Source: Desulfobulbaceae bacterium (GTDB taxonomy: Bacteria > Desulfobacterota > Desulfobulbia > Desulfobulbales > SURF-16). From it: a stretch of 64,000 nucleotides of DNA. Positions 49,665 to 59,348 of the stretch are shown in pieces. A program made the position numbers and the translations under genes. The first letter of the stretch is position 1; each line of letters starts with the position of its first letter. The notes beneath the pieces were generated by a model. The model worked only from the letters and a program-made list of their open reading frames with translations. It was not told the DNA's origin and did not search any database. The stretch lies in NCBI GenBank assembly GCA_024637145.1, contig JAGXFQ010000016.1, positions 53,153 through 117,152 on the forward strand. The letters run 5' to 3'.

Positions 49665-50789
49665 CTAACTGAGCACGCCGATGCTCACGGCCTCAAAGAG
49701 AGGATCCCCAAAGGTGGCGCGTTCTGGTGCCATGAGATGTTTGATGTTGATATCCAGGCTGTTGGTCAGTTCCAATGAGAGGGGCTGCCAGGCATCCTCT
49801 GCGCCACCCACAAAAACGGTTTTGACCTGATTGCCCTTGACCACGGAGTTGAAGTAGTCGCGGGTCCGCATGAGTTCCAGGGCCACATGACTGAGATACG
49901 CCGGCCAGGTGGCACCGGTGGCCCGGTCTTGCGGGCTCTCCGGCTGGCCGGAGAAAAACTCCTGGTCATTAGGGCCAGGGGCTGCTTCTTGAGCCGCACC
50001 CTCCGCCTCCTTTTTCTTGGCGATGAGAAAATCCGCCAGCAGGTCATCTTGGTCAGAGTCGAAAAGGGAGGCTGCCGGCGCGGATGCGCTGTCCGGCTCC
50101 TGGAGCCGTTGGTCATCCCGTCTTTTTTCCAGGTCGGCTGGAGGCAGGTCTTTAGGCCCATGCACCTGGAGCGGCTTTTTCAGTTGCACATTTCTGGTCA
50201 AAACCAGGGTTTCTTTGTCGTAGATGGCAATGGAAATGGATTTCGGCCAGAGGAGGGCAATCATGCTGGCCTCACCTGCTTGGAGCTGGGAACCCGCCTC
50301 AAGATAGGCACAGGCGGAAAAGACGTCAGGTTCCAGGCTGGTCGGGTTTAAATCATAGTGGTTCAGGGTGGTGCGAAGATCCTGAAACATGGCGGCCGGA
50401 AAGAGGAAGACATTGAGTTGCAGAGAGTCTTTCAATTCTTTAACAACCTGCCAGTCATAAATAAATAACGATAAAGGTTCGTCAAAGACCTTGCTGATAT
50501 GGTAGGGCAGAATTTTGGCGATCACCTCACGGGGCACCTTGTTGATGGTAAGACTCAAGACTTCAAACTGTTCCAGGGGCAGGGAAAGGGCAACCGTACC
50601 CTTGGGGGTGGCAACATTGGCCATGACCTGATGGACGCCCTTGGCCTCGGCAAGGGCGCAATCCGTCCATCCCAAGGGGGTAACCGTGGTGACCCCGGCC
50701 CGATTCTGGTTCTGAATAGTGAGCAAGGACCGGCTCCGTTCTCCCACCAGGGCGTACCTTTTTGTGTTGTTGGCAAAGGGCCACTGCAT
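49665..50789 (-). CDS. PilM/MshI-like cytoplasmic assembly protein
   Basis: 374 residues. Actin/FtsA-like fold features are visible: RYALVGERSRSLLTIQ at the start, the strand-loop VALSLPLEQFEVLSLTI, and SLEPDVFSACAYLE near 155. A long acidic, Ala/Pro-rich insertion (~225-290) interrupts the second half and looks disordered. MshI and PilM bind PilN at the membrane. The gene starts 3 bases after the TPR gene stop and precedes the PilN-like gene, in the conserved M-N-O order. Confidence 0.76.
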   Translation of the reverse strand: MQWPFANNTKRYALVGERSRSLLTIQNQNRAGVTTVTPLGWTDCALAEAKGVHQVMANVATPKGTVALSLPLEQFEVLSLTINKVPREVIAKILPYHISKVFDEPLSLFIYDWQVVKELKDSLQLNVFLFPAAMFQDLRTTLNHYDLNPTSLEPDVFSACAYLEAGSQLQAGEASMIALLWPKSISIAIYDKETLVLTRNVQLKKPLQVHGPKDLPPADLEKRRDDQRLQEPDSASAPAASLFDSDQDDLLADFLIAKKKEAEGAAQEAAPGPNDQEFFSGQPESPQDRATGATWPAYLSHVALELMRTRDYFNSVVKGNQVKTVFVGGAEDAWQPLSLELTNSLDINIKHLMAPERATFGDPLFEAVSIGVLS

Positions 50790-50792
50790 GGA

Positions 50793-51404
50793 TCAGGTCC
50801 CCTTCCTGGCCGGGAGCGGCATTGTTTTGTAAAAGTCAGGGGGCAGCACCTGCTTGGCGATGGCGAGCTCCATGGCCTGGCGGAGATACTCGTTCTCCGG
50901 GTCAAGCTGGTAGGCCTTTTTGAAAAGGCGGCCGGCCGGAAAGCCGAGATCCATCTGCGTCAAAATGAGAGCCATGTTGATGAGGGGTTCCGGCTGCTTG
51001 GGGGCCACTCTGCTTGCTTTGTCGAGATAATAGAGGGCGGTCCAGGTCTCGCCTTGGGCGCTCAGGCTGACGGCGTGGTTGTTGAAATATTCCCCTTGGG
51101 CCGGGCCGGCTCTCTTTTCATCTTCGGCTACCTGGGGAGCAGGTCGGGAAATCCGGGAGCTTACGGCCTGCTGCTCTGCTGGTCTGCGCATCTCAGCTTT
51201 TTTTTGTTGCCGGGCAAGGTTCTTGTTGAAGAGCGGCAGGGTGTAGCTGGCGATCACAAGGGCGATGACCATAAGTACACCAACTAAAAGCGGCACAAAC
51301 CGGCTGGTTCTGCGGGCCGGTGGCGGTGTGAACGCCTTCTGGGCCGGGGTGGTGTCGGTCTCCTGTTCCTGGATCTTTTCCAGGGTGTCATAAAGTTTGC
51401 TCAA
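50793..51404 (-). CDS. MshN-like protein: membrane helix plus TPR
   Basis: 203 residues. The N-terminus MSKLYDTLEKIQEQE is cytoplasmic, followed by a Pro-rich stretch and a membrane helix (FVPLLVGVLMVIALVIASYTL, ~36-56). The periplasmic part has a charged linker and two TPR-like units (YFNNHAVSLSAQGETWTALYYL and PEPLINMALILTQMDLGF). MshN in MSHA loci has the same layout. It may scaffold the complex in the periplasm. Confidence 0.7.
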   Translation of the reverse strand: MSKLYDTLEKIQEQETDTTPAQKAFTPPPARRTSRFVPLLVGVLMVIALVIASYTLPLFNKNLARQQKKAEMRRPAEQQAVSSRISRPAPQVAEDEKRAGPAQGEYFNNHAVSLSAQGETWTALYYLDKASRVAPKQPEPLINMALILTQMDLGFPAGRLFKKAYQLDPENEYLRQAMELAIAKQVLPPDFYKTMPLPARKGT

Positions 51405-51466
51405 GGAGTCTTACCTGGGGTGCTGTCTGAAGTGGTTATTTACCGCTAAAGGGGCGGTTGACTCTC

Positions 51467-52066
51467 TTAGAAGTTTGCCGGCACGCGGCCGGAGCCATCG
51501 ACATTGTCGGTGTAGGCCCGGTCGTCGTTGATGTAAAAAATGGCGCCCATGGTCTGGCCGTTGGCATCCCGTTCATCGCCCGGGTAGTAGGCCCAGCCGG
51601 TTGACTCGCTGGCAAGGCGCGGATTATTAATCGCCTCCTGGAGAGAGCGGCCAGCAACCCCGGCCGGGCGGCCGGCCATGCCGCTGGTCATATCAGGCAG
51701 ATTGACAGTGGGCAGGGCCTGGCCCGCCTGGGTGGAGAAGTCGTTTGTTCTCACCAGGCGTAAATTACGCAGGGGCTCGGGCCGGGTGGCGAGAACCAGG
51801 GCATTACTGCGTATCTCTTCCAGAGTGGGCCAGTCAGGATTATCACCCGTGGGGCCGGTGTTGACGCCGGAGATCAGGATCTTGGCGTGGGCCAGTTCGA
51901 TTCCGCCCCGGATGGCTGCCAGCTTGCCTTTTACAGCAGCTATTTTGGCCTCGGTCTGCATGTCAAGATAGTAGGGGATGGCCATGGACGATAACAGGCC
52001 CAGGAGAATGATGACAATGATCATCTCAATGAGGGTGAATCCTCGTTCATCTCGGTGCAGCTGCAT
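51467..52066 (-). CDS. Type IV pilin-like protein (major or minor pilin)
   Basis: 199 residues. The leader MQLHRDERG precedes FTLIEMIIVIILLGLLSSMA with Glu5. The C-terminal domain is larger than that of the pilin at 40339 and has no Cys pair. It ends in a WAYYPGDERDANGQTMGAIFY and DDRAYTDNVDG region that resembles the calcium-binding tail of GspG-like pseudopilins. It lies between the minor-pilin block and the assembly genes, the place of mshB/mshA in Vibrio. Whether it or the 40339 pilin is the main subunit is open. Confidence 0.78.
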   Translation of the reverse strand: MQLHRDERGFTLIEMIIVIILLGLLSSMAIPYYLDMQTEAKIAAVKGKLAAIRGGIELAHAKILISGVNTGPTGDNPDWPTLEEIRSNALVLATRPEPLRNLRLVRTNDFSTQAGQALPTVNLPDMTSGMAGRPAGVAGRSLQEAINNPRLASESTGWAYYPGDERDANGQTMGAIFYINDDRAYTDNVDGSGRVPANF

Positions 52067-52220
52067 AGTGGCCCCCGTTCAGCTTAGAAAAAGAGTATCT
52101 AAAGACTTTTAACTCTGTAGAATTATAGGATTGCATACCATGTTTTGGGAGGAGTCCCAACTGTTGTTATGGATTATGGGCCTGAAAAGGCGAAAAAAAC
52201 GCCTGGGTTGGCCAAAAGCA

Positions 52221-52238
52221 CAACCTGATAACAGGTTG
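52221..52238 (-). terminator. Small hairpin after the mshP-like gene
   Basis: CAACCTG (52221-52227) and CAGGTTG (52232-52238) form a perfect 7-base stem with a 4-base loop just beyond the mshP-like stop. A second short stem GGCG/CGCC with an A7 loop lies close by. It could separate the minor-pilin unit from the assembly unit. No strong T tract follows. Confidence 0.4.
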
Positions 52239-52255
52239 ATGGGGCAGGGTGGTGA

Positions 52256-52627
52256 TTAGGGAGTCGTCGTATATCTGACTTCAATGGTGCGAGTGACGCC
52301 TGCTCGAGTGGCCTCGGAGTGAATCTCCCAAATACCGGAGGTGCCGAATTGGGTCGGGCCGGTGGTGATTGTGGTGTTAAAGGTGTTTATTGTTCGATCG
52401 GTCCAGCCACCAAGGCCACCTGCTACATCATGGGTAAGGATGCGGAGCCGGGCAGCAGATTCAGCGGCATAGAGGGCCTGGCTCCAGAGATAATCTTCGG
52501 CAGATGCCTGTGAAGAGATCATGGTGTAACGGGCAATAAGTACCCCAAACATGCCCACCACCACGATGAGGAAGATGGCGGCAATCAGGCCGATACCCTC
52601 CTGGTTTGCTAAAGGGCTACGGAGCAT
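52256..52627 (-). CDS. MshP-like pilus protein
   Basis: 123 residues from ATG 52627, overlapping the preceding gene by 11 bases. It lacks the classic FTLIE but has NQEGIGLIAAIFLIVVVGMFG, the PilX/MshP-type N-terminal helix, followed by SAEDYLWSQALYAAESAARLRI. The C-terminal strand-rich part ends WEIHSEATRAGVTRTIEVRY. MshP is a PilX-like minor component; position after mshO supports the name. Confidence 0.75.
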   Translation of the reverse strand: MLRSPLANQEGIGLIAAIFLIVVVGMFGVLIARYTMISSQASAEDYLWSQALYAAESAARLRILTHDVAGGLGGWTDRTINTFNTTITTGPTQFGTSGIWEIHSEATRAGVTRTIEVRYTTTP

Positions 52628-53429
52628 TGCGCACCTGAATTTCTTTGTGAAAATCGAGGGTGATTTCATCACGGGTCAAAGAGAAATTAACTCGCACCAA
52701 GGCGTTACTGGTGAGGCTTGGCGGCGTATAGTTGAAACTGAGGGTGCGGGCTTGAATGTGGCTGAGGAGAGGGTATTTGGTGCCAAAATTATTAACAAAG
52801 TCGGTGTTCGTAGTCACAGGAGCCTCGGAACGATTAAGTACGGTACCCGTAAGACTGTATCTAATGGCCTTTTGGACAGGGTAATAACGTTTGCTGGCGG
52901 AGTGGCCACCGAGCACGGCCTTGTCTAAGGTCATGTTTATCCCGGCGGCGGTGGTGTTATAGATTTTACGGTTGGTAAGAGCACCAGGAAAAATACTGAA
53001 GTCAGACCAGCTAGTATTGTAAATGGAGATAAGTACACCGTCCAGGGCATTATTGCTTAAGTCACGAATGTTAAGACTAGCGCCTACAGGTTGATACTGT
53101 CCAGTGATGGAAGGAGCGGCTGCGGTCAGAGTGTTAACGTCAATGAGGCCGAAGGTAATATCCGATCCTCCGCTCGGATCATCAATGGCATTGGGTACCA
53201 TGTGATGGATTTCTCGTTCCATCCGCATCAAGGCCAGTTTCCCCTCTTCAAAGAGCTCCATGGAGGCGTCGGTTTGCGCGAACCCCCTGAAACTGGTGGT
53301 GATAACCTCACTGCCCATCACCCCGATAATGCCCAGCAAAACAATAACGGTAATAATCTCTATGAGGGTAAAGCCTTCTTCACAGGAGAGGCCCATTTTT
53401 TTATGGCGGCGACTTATCAGAAATTGCAT
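52617..53429 (-). CDS. MshO-like minor pilin
   Basis: 270 residues. The leader has Cys and Glu residues before GFTLIEIITVIVLLGIIGVM, then ELFEEGKLALMRMEREIHHM, the helix seen in PilW/MshO and GspJ-type proteins. The large C-terminal domain is beta-rich. It likely belongs to the initiating tip complex. The start overlaps the upstream mshD-like gene by 13 bases and the end overlaps mshP. Confidence 0.78.
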   Translation of the reverse strand: MQFLISRRHKKMGLSCEEGFTLIEIITVIVLLGIIGVMGSEVITTSFRGFAQTDASMELFEEGKLALMRMEREIHHMVPNAIDDPSGGSDITFGLIDVNTLTAAAPSITGQYQPVGASLNIRDLSNNALDGVLISIYNTSWSDFSIFPGALTNRKIYNTTAAGINMTLDKAVLGGHSASKRYYPVQKAIRYSLTGTVLNRSEAPVTTNTDFVNNFGTKYPLLSHIQARTLSFNYTPPSLTSNALVRVNFSLTRDEITLDFHKEIQVRNAP

Positions 53430-54073
53430 GATACCGCCACGAACTGAAAGGTTTCGCCAAGGGGAGAGGTAACGGTGATGATGATGCGCTTGGTGTCGGT
53501 TGCATTCGTAGCGAGACTCCCTGCGGAAATTGCCAGGGAGGTATCTATCTCTGCTGTGTTGCTGGGGATATAGTCAACTGTGACGTTGCGCTGAAAACCG
53601 GTCCAGCTCCCTGGTATTGGCAAGGCGCCTGTCTGATCATAAAAAAGGCCGCCCAGCGGTTCGGTCAGGCCATGATAATCATCGACATCATTCCAGTTGG
53701 CACGTTGATTTGCCCCTGAGTCCTCTCCTGGGTCACGACCAATAGAAGAAGCCAGTGTCCCGGATGGCACTGTGAAGTCGCAGGTGACAGTGATAGAAGT
53801 TCGAGTCGTTGGCGATGTTGATTCTGACGTACAGATCGGCCCGCCGCCGTTAGGAGTGTTTTTGTCCCAGCGCTTGGTAAGAATTTCATCCATCATGGAC
53901 TGGCCCAGGGCAATGGCCTTTTCCCTTAAAACCGGGTCCGGGCTGTGGGTGACAGCGGCGAAGTAAGGGAGGATGATAACGGCGGCAAAGCCCATGATGA
54001 TAATGGTGATGATCAGTTCAATCAGGGTGAAACCGTTTTTTTTGTGATGGCGTGACGTGGGGATCAGGGGCAT
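53417..54073 (-). CDS. MshD-like minor pilin
   Basis: 218 residues. NGFTLIELIITIIIMGFAAVII is the pilin helix, followed by LGQSMMDEILTKRWDKNTPN, a helix typical of PilV/GspI/MshD. Two Cys (~80 and ~100) could form a disulfide, and the C-terminus also ends with a Cys. Overlaps its neighbours by 10 and 13 bases. The order C-D-O-P matches Vibrio and Shewanella MSHA loci. Confidence 0.78.
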   Translation of the reverse strand: MPLIPTSRHHKKNGFTLIELIITIIIMGFAAVIILPYFAAVTHSPDPVLREKAIALGQSMMDEILTKRWDKNTPNGGGPICTSESTSPTTRTSITVTCDFTVPSGTLASSIGRDPGEDSGANQRANWNDVDDYHGLTEPLGGLFYDQTGALPIPGSWTGFQRNVTVDYIPSNTAEIDTSLAISAGSLATNATDTKRIIITVTSPLGETFQFVAVSCNF

Positions 54074-54555
54074 GTAGCACCCTCCACAACGTAACCTGTT
54101 TGCAGGCAGACTGTAAGTTGCTTGGTTCCGGCAATGGTATAAGTTATGCCGGTGGCTGGAGCAGTCAGGGGAACTCCTGTGGCATCAATAGGCTCACCCA
54201 GGCCGTTGAACCAGAGATCGCCTGGGTCTGAAATAGTAATGCTGGCATCATCCAGGAGGTTACGGTTGGTGAAGTCGGGGACATTTTCAGCACTGACCTG
54301 CCGTTTAATGCTATAGGCGTTGCCATTGATTGCCATTCCCCAGGCGTCATTGCTGGTGGTGATGTACTGCCTGGTCATGGCCTGATGCTGGGCATAGCGG
54401 ATGGCCCGCTTAAACTCTTTAACTGCCGCCTCCTCCTTCATATTTCCCGGCCATTTTGCCGTGGCCACCACAGAGATAACGCCAATCAGCAGAATGATGG
54501 AGATCAGTTCAATGAGGGTAAAACCCTGCTGGCCGCCTTGAGCGTAACACCTCAT
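54064..54555 (-). CDS. MshC-like minor pilin
   Basis: 163 residues. QGFTLIELISIILLIGVISV begins the pilin helix. FKRAIRYAQHQAMTRQYIT is the GspH/FimT-type helix. Two C-terminal Cys (LTVCLQTGYVVEGATC) are spaced for a disulfide. The ATG overlaps the mshQ-like stop codon (ATGA), so translation is coupled to the large upstream gene. Confidence 0.78.
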   Translation of the reverse strand: MRCYAQGGQQGFTLIELISIILLIGVISVVATAKWPGNMKEEAAVKEFKRAIRYAQHQAMTRQYITTSNDAWGMAINGNAYSIKRQVSAENVPDFTNRNLLDDASITISDPGDLWFNGLGEPIDATGVPLTAPATGITYTIAGTKQLTVCLQTGYVVEGATCP

Positions 54556-57500
54556 TGGATAATCTCCCGCCAGTTGATGATCCGGTCATTGCCGCGGTAG
54601 ATGCCGAAGGTGGCAGTGGCGCTTGGGTCGTTGTCGTGGGCGCCGTCCCCGTCCCAGTCAAACTGCAGCCAGCTGCCACCTGATTCCTCGGTTACAGTGA
54701 CTCGTACCGACCCTTCATCGCCAATGCCGGGAGCATGGAAATGGAGGTTAAAGTCACCTGCTGTGGGAGGTTCGCTAAATTGTTCCGCTGCTAAACCGGC
54801 AATGGCACAGCCGAAACCGCTCACTCCTGGGCTGCCGGTATCTTCCACGCAGGTATCTCCAGGATTGAGGTTGTCGGTGTAGTTGCTGAAGGAGAGCGTA
54901 ACTTGACTGCAAATGTCGTAAATATTGGGTACAAAATTGGTGCCGTCAAAATATTCTGTGAAAAGAGGCAGGGAGAGGTTTTCTGTCGCTGGGCCGTAGT
55001 TGTTCTGCATGATGAGACGTCCCCATCCTTGAAAGGCTGTGCTGGTAATATCGCTAATTTGGAAAGAATTACAGATGCCGTCGGTATCAGGATCATAACA
55101 GATATTGTCACTATCAGTGATATCAGTTGGGGCAAGAACGAGGTGGATCAATGGAAGAAAGAACATCTCAGGAACGACGGGTTTGGCGTAAGTAAGCCGA
55201 TCGCCGGATACGGCTAACGTGAAAGATCCGTTATAATCGTCGTTGCCTTCTAAAACGGCATTTCCGCCGTCAGTGGTACGGCTTAAAGTGGCGACTGTTG
55301 TTAAAACATTATTAGTGTAACTGCGATTTGCTGCTGAGTTGGATAATTTCAAGAAGCTGCCGGCGTAATTGTTGACAGGGTTGTCACTAGTGTTCAGTGC
55401 GCTGATGGTGAAAATTGGATCTGTGCTAAAACCAAACTCCTGGCCTAAATAGACGAAATCAACTCCCGCAGAGCTACAGAAAGGCGCAAATGCCGGAATA
55501 TTGGCGGCCAAGTTGAGGCGGGTTGGCGTAAAACGACCGATATTTGCACTTGTAGAGGTTGCGATTGTTTCACCAAAATAGGCAGGAGCTGTTGCTGTAT
55601 AGCTGAAAACTCCCACTTCGGAAACCGATTGGTTCATAGTGTTTTGACCATTGTCGGCATCAACCATGTCAAAACCGTTTATGCTGATAGTACCTTTGCT
55701 ACCACTCATGGGAGCAACAACATTATTTGCGATGGCAATATTGTTTAACTGAAAATTAGGTGTGACGTTGTTGCCTGTGCAAAAGTCGGTATTAGTTTCC
55801 CCTGCCGCTTCCCAGGCCACCGCCCGGACTGTAAAATTAAAATTTTGTCCGGCAGGAGTGAAGACCGAGCAGAGTGCGTAATCATCGTCATCCACGTCAG
55901 AATCGCCGTCCCTGTCAATGGCGAGACAGTCGCTGTTGGCATCAGGCGACTCAACACAGAGACCGGCCGGCATCACGGTAAAGGTGTTGCTGTTGCCAAT
56001 GAGGGTGATGGCTGGCTCAGGGGGCTGGGCGGCAATATCCTTGCGGATGTGCAGGCCGATCTGGCCGGCGTCTGAATAACGCATGATAAAGGTCGCCATA
56101 CCCGTGGCATTAAATTCCAGGGTGCCAGTGGTGTAGCTCGTTACCGATCCTTGCGGGTTGTCGCTGATGGCACTATTGGTGATGGCACCACCGCCGCTGT
56201 CAATACCGGTGATAGTCACTCCGTTTGCGGTCTTGCAGGTTGCAGGATCAACGCATTCAAAGGCCATTTCGATACTTTGGCTGCCAACCAGGCGTGGCTC
56301 ACAGGCACCGGTGTCGGTGTTTGTCTGGACAGTCCGCAAGGTCAGGGTCTGGCTTCCCGGTGCCAGGTTGGACTCCCTGCCGGCAATCTGAGTGCCGATA
56401 TTGCTTGCCACCCCGTCGGCGTAGAAGCGAAAGGCAGCATCTCGAAAATCGAGGGGCAGATCTTCCAGCACAGTGGCGCTACCGCTTCTCTCGCTGGTGC
56501 TGGAGCCGTCCGTGATATCGGTATTAATCACTGCCGGCGTCAGCCTGGTCATGAGCAGCACCACACTGCTTTCACCGCCGGCAAAAGTATACTCAGCCCG
56601 CCCGCCGCCCAGATCGACGAAGTTGGCAAGAGTGCCGCTCTGCAGGCCCCAACCGTCGGCCACCTGTGTCGTACTGATGGTGATGGTAGTACCCGGGCTG
56701 ACCGGATTGTGGAGGCTGTCGTGGGCCGTGATGGTCACCGGCTCTGCCTCGCAGGTGACGCCAAGGCCGCTGTGGCTAATGGCGTAATGGTCAGGCCCTG
56801 TGCCCGTGCAGGGATGGGTGGCGTTCATGTCGGTCTGGATGGCTGCCTGATCCTGGGCCGAGTTGTAGATCCTGATCTCGTCAACGGCGCCGTTTGCGGA
56901 GTTGCCGCTGGAGCCGCTGCGAAGATAGGTGGAGCGGTTGTCGCCGACATAGAGGGTGTCGAGGTCGCCGAGGCTGCCTGTGCTGCTGATGTTTTGGGAG
57001 GCCTGCAGGTTGCCGTTGAGATAGATGTGCATCTCGTCGGTGCCCAGATCCCAGCTGACGGCGATATGGACCCACTCGTCAACACCATAATTATTGTTGC
57101 CGGTGTCCATGGTGAAGCCGTTGTTGTTGCTGTCCTTCAGACCGAAACGAATCTTGCTGTTGTCGCGCAGGACCAGGAAGAAGTATTTGCCCCACAAAGG
57201 GAACCAGTTGGCCATAGAGGCGTCGAAGAGTTGGCGGTCGCCGTTCTTGCCGTCCCATGGTTCATTGCTCTTGTACCAGAAACTGATGGTGCCGGCGTTG
57301 CCGATGTCATCGTTGACATCGAGCCCTGTGTCGATGGCGTCGTGGGTGTTATCTGAGGTGTTGAGGTTAATTTCGGCGTAGGCACAGGTGCCGGGACTGC
57401 CTGGCAGCGCCGGGGCGCTATCATTGGGGGTGACCGTGCCGGTGACAGCAGCGTCGTTGCCGTTGCCGCTGCTGTCCATCACCACGCCCCAGGCCAACTC

Positions 57501-59282
57501 GTCGAGCTGATAGTAGGCCAAGGCAGTGGCGCAGGTGGCGCAGCTGCGGGGGGTAGCGTCATAGTCGAGATCGGTGCTTTCATTGGTGTAGATGAGATTG
57601 ATCTGGGAACTGCTGAGAGCGCTGGCGAAGATAAGTATCTCATCGATCACGCCCTCAAACTCGCGGCCGCTGACTCCCTGATCAGCCCCAATCTGCAGAG
57701 GATCCCCATTGGTCCCCAGGCTGGCCGGGTAGCCGGTGGCGATTACGTCCGGCTGGCCGTTGATAAAGATGGTGGCGGTGCCGCCACTAAAACGGATGGC
57801 CACATGGTACCAGGTGCCGGCGTTTAAGGTGGCGGAGCTGGTCAGGGTGTGGTCGGTACCGCCGGCATCGTTCCACCACCAGTAGATATGGCCGTTGCTG
57901 TCAATGTGGAACTCGTAGTTTTCATCTTTTGACAGAATGGTTTTAAGACCGCTGGCCGGAATCGCATTCGGCTTGACCCAGGCCATGATGGTGAGATTGT
58001 CGCTGATGTCAAGCAGAGCGTTGTCGGGCACCTCGATGTAAGGACCGCCGGTGAGGTTGGCCGCCATGCACATGCCGCCGTTTTCCCCGGCGATATCCAG
58101 GGGCGACAGACTACCAATGGCAGTGCCGTGCAGGTTGTTGCCGCTGCTGTCAAGAACATCGGCACTGGTGCCGCTCCAAGCGCACTCATCGAGGCGAAGA
58201 TCCATGGTTGCTGGAGGCGGAATGGGAGTGACACAAAAGTCATCCAGGTGCCAGTAGTCCCAATCCGCATTACTGCCAGCTAGTAGACGAAAGCGAACCT
58301 TGAGCCCTGCGTGCAGGGCATCGGCTCCCAGAGTATAAGATCGGCTGAAAATTTCTCCGGGTGTTCCTCCACCGTCAAAGGTTTCCAGCAAAATCCAGGT
58401 ACCGGCATCGTTGAGATATTCAACCACAAAATTTTCACCTGTGTCCGGGGCTTCGCTGAAAGCATCATCGCCCCTTTGGAGCCAGAAGTTTACAGTAACA
58501 CCTGTTTCGCTACGGAAGTCCAAAGGGTTCGATTCGACAGTGACTGGTCCCCATCGCAAAAAGAGGCTGTTTCCTGCGGAATTAAACGTTTGGGTGCCAA
58601 TACCTGCATCACCAATGCCTGTATACAGTACCTGCCAGTTGGCAAGGCCAGACTCAAAATCATCGCAAAAACCGCCTATAATAGGCGAGATAGGAACCGC
58701 TTCAGTTAGTATGACATCGTCAATATGGTAATAGTCCCAGTCTTCGCCGTCGCCGCCGGCTTGATGAAAGCGAAACTGAAAGCCTGCATGGAAAGCATCT
58801 GCAGGCAGCCGGAGGTTTGGTGTGAATATTTGTCCTGGCGAAACTCCTGCTTGGTAACGAATCAGGGGTAACCAGGTGCCGGAATTGTTGAGATATTCAA
58901 CAAGTAGATCTTCAGCACCTGTAGCCTCAGGGTCTTCGCTGAACGCGTCATCGCCGATGCGTAGCCAAAATCTTAAGGACGCTGCCGGTCGGGCGGAAAG
59001 GTCGAAGGTATTACTGGTGACGGTTACTTCATCCCAACGGCTGTACATGGAGCTTGTGCCGGAACTTGCAGTGTGTGTGCCAATGCCCGCATCACCGCCG
59101 CCAATTGGCGCAACAGTCCAGTCGGCCCCCAATTCGGCACGTTCAAAATCGTCACTGAAAAGTATATCGCCCGGGGCAGCGTAAAGAAAGCTGGGTGTTG
59201 AAGAGATGGCAAGTACTGAAAGCCAGAGAGAAAAAGCAAAGCAGGTGAGGCGTAAGTTTTTGAAACGACGAAAATATAACAT
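54552..59282 (-). CDS. MshQ-like giant secreted protein with LamG domains
   Basis: 1576 residues from ATG 59282 (AAGG upstream), with a signal peptide ending near FLYAA. Layout: two homologous N-terminal modules (~40-194 and ~205-351), each with GDDAFSE and DWDYxHxDD; two LamG/concanavalin-like domains (~360-575 and ~585-830); then a long C-terminal region starting HYAISHSGLGVTCEAEPVTI, the DUF6701 part of MshQ. LamG domains bind sugars or proteins, so a pilus-tip adhesin role is likely. The tandem N-terminal modules are an addition I do not know from Vibrio MshQ. It is the first gene of the minor-pilin unit. Confidence 0.8.
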   Translation of the reverse strand: MLYFRRFKNLRLTCFAFSLWLSVLAISSTPSFLYAAPGDILFSDDFERAELGADWTVAPIGGGDAGIGTHTASSGTSSMYSRWDEVTVTSNTFDLSARPAASLRFWLRIGDDAFSEDPEATGAEDLLVEYLNNSGTWLPLIRYQAGVSPGQIFTPNLRLPADAFHAGFQFRFHQAGGDGEDWDYYHIDDVILTEAVPISPIIGGFCDDFESGLANWQVLYTGIGDAGIGTQTFNSAGNSLFLRWGPVTVESNPLDFRSETGVTVNFWLQRGDDAFSEAPDTGENFVVEYLNDAGTWILLETFDGGGTPGEIFSRSYTLGADALHAGLKVRFRLLAGSNADWDYWHLDDFCVTPIPPPATMDLRLDECAWSGTSADVLDSSGNNLHGTAIGSLSPLDIAGENGGMCMAANLTGGPYIEVPDNALLDISDNLTIMAWVKPNAIPASGLKTILSKDENYEFHIDSNGHIYWWWNDAGGTDHTLTSSATLNAGTWYHVAIRFSGGTATIFINGQPDVIATGYPASLGTNGDPLQIGADQGVSGREFEGVIDEILIFASALSSSQINLIYTNESTDLDYDATPRSCATCATALAYYQLDELAWGVVMDSSGNGNDAAVTGTVTPNDSAPALPGSPGTCAYAEINLNTSDNTHDAIDTGLDVNDDIGNAGTISFWYKSNEPWDGKNGDRQLFDASMANWFPLWGKYFFLVLRDNSKIRFGLKDSNNNGFTMDTGNNNYGVDEWVHIAVSWDLGTDEMHIYLNGNLQASQNISSTGSLGDLDTLYVGDNRSTYLRSGSSGNSANGAVDEIRIYNSAQDQAAIQTDMNATHPCTGTGPDHYAISHSGLGVTCEAEPVTITAHDSLHNPVSPGTTITISTTQVADGWGLQSGTLANFVDLGGGRAEYTFAGGESSVVLLMTRLTPAVINTDITDGSSTSERSGSATVLEDLPLDFRDAAFRFYADGVASNIGTQIAGRESNLAPGSQTLTLRTVQTNTDTGACEPRLVGSQSIEMAFECVDPATCKTANGVTITGIDSGGGAITNSAISDNPQGSVTSYTTGTLEFNATGMATFIMRYSDAGQIGLHIRKDIAAQPPEPAITLIGNSNTFTVMPAGLCVESPDANSDCLAIDRDGDSDVDDDDYALCSVFTPAGQNFNFTVRAVAWEAAGETNTDFCTGNNVTPNFQLNNIAIANNVVAPMSGSKGTISINGFDMVDADNGQNTMNQSVSEVGVFSYTATAPAYFGETIATSTSANIGRFTPTRLNLAANIPAFAPFCSSAGVDFVYLGQEFGFSTDPIFTISALNTSDNPVNNYAGSFLKLSNSAANRSYTNNVLTTVATLSRTTDGGNAVLEGNDDYNGSFTLAVSGDRLTYAKPVVPEMFFLPLIHLVLAPTDITDSDNICYDPDTDGICNSFQISDITSTAFQGWGRLIMQNNYGPATENLSLPLFTEYFDGTNFVPNIYDICSQVTLSFSNYTDNLNPGDTCVEDTGSPGVSGFGCAIAGLAAEQFSEPPTAGDFNLHFHAPGIGDEGSVRVTVTEESGGSWLQFDWDGDGAHDNDPSATATFGIYRGNDRIINWREIIQ

Positions 59283-59348
59283 AATACCTTGGGTTATCTC
59301 TGAAAACCATGTGCTTGTAAAGCAAAAAGGCAAATTGACGCAGCTTTT

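Noticed and set aside
56151..57356. 401-codon plus-strand frame inside the mshQ-like gene
   Set aside because: Antisense shadow of the LamG coding region; its Gly/Val/Ala composition merely reflects the codons of the minus-strand gene.
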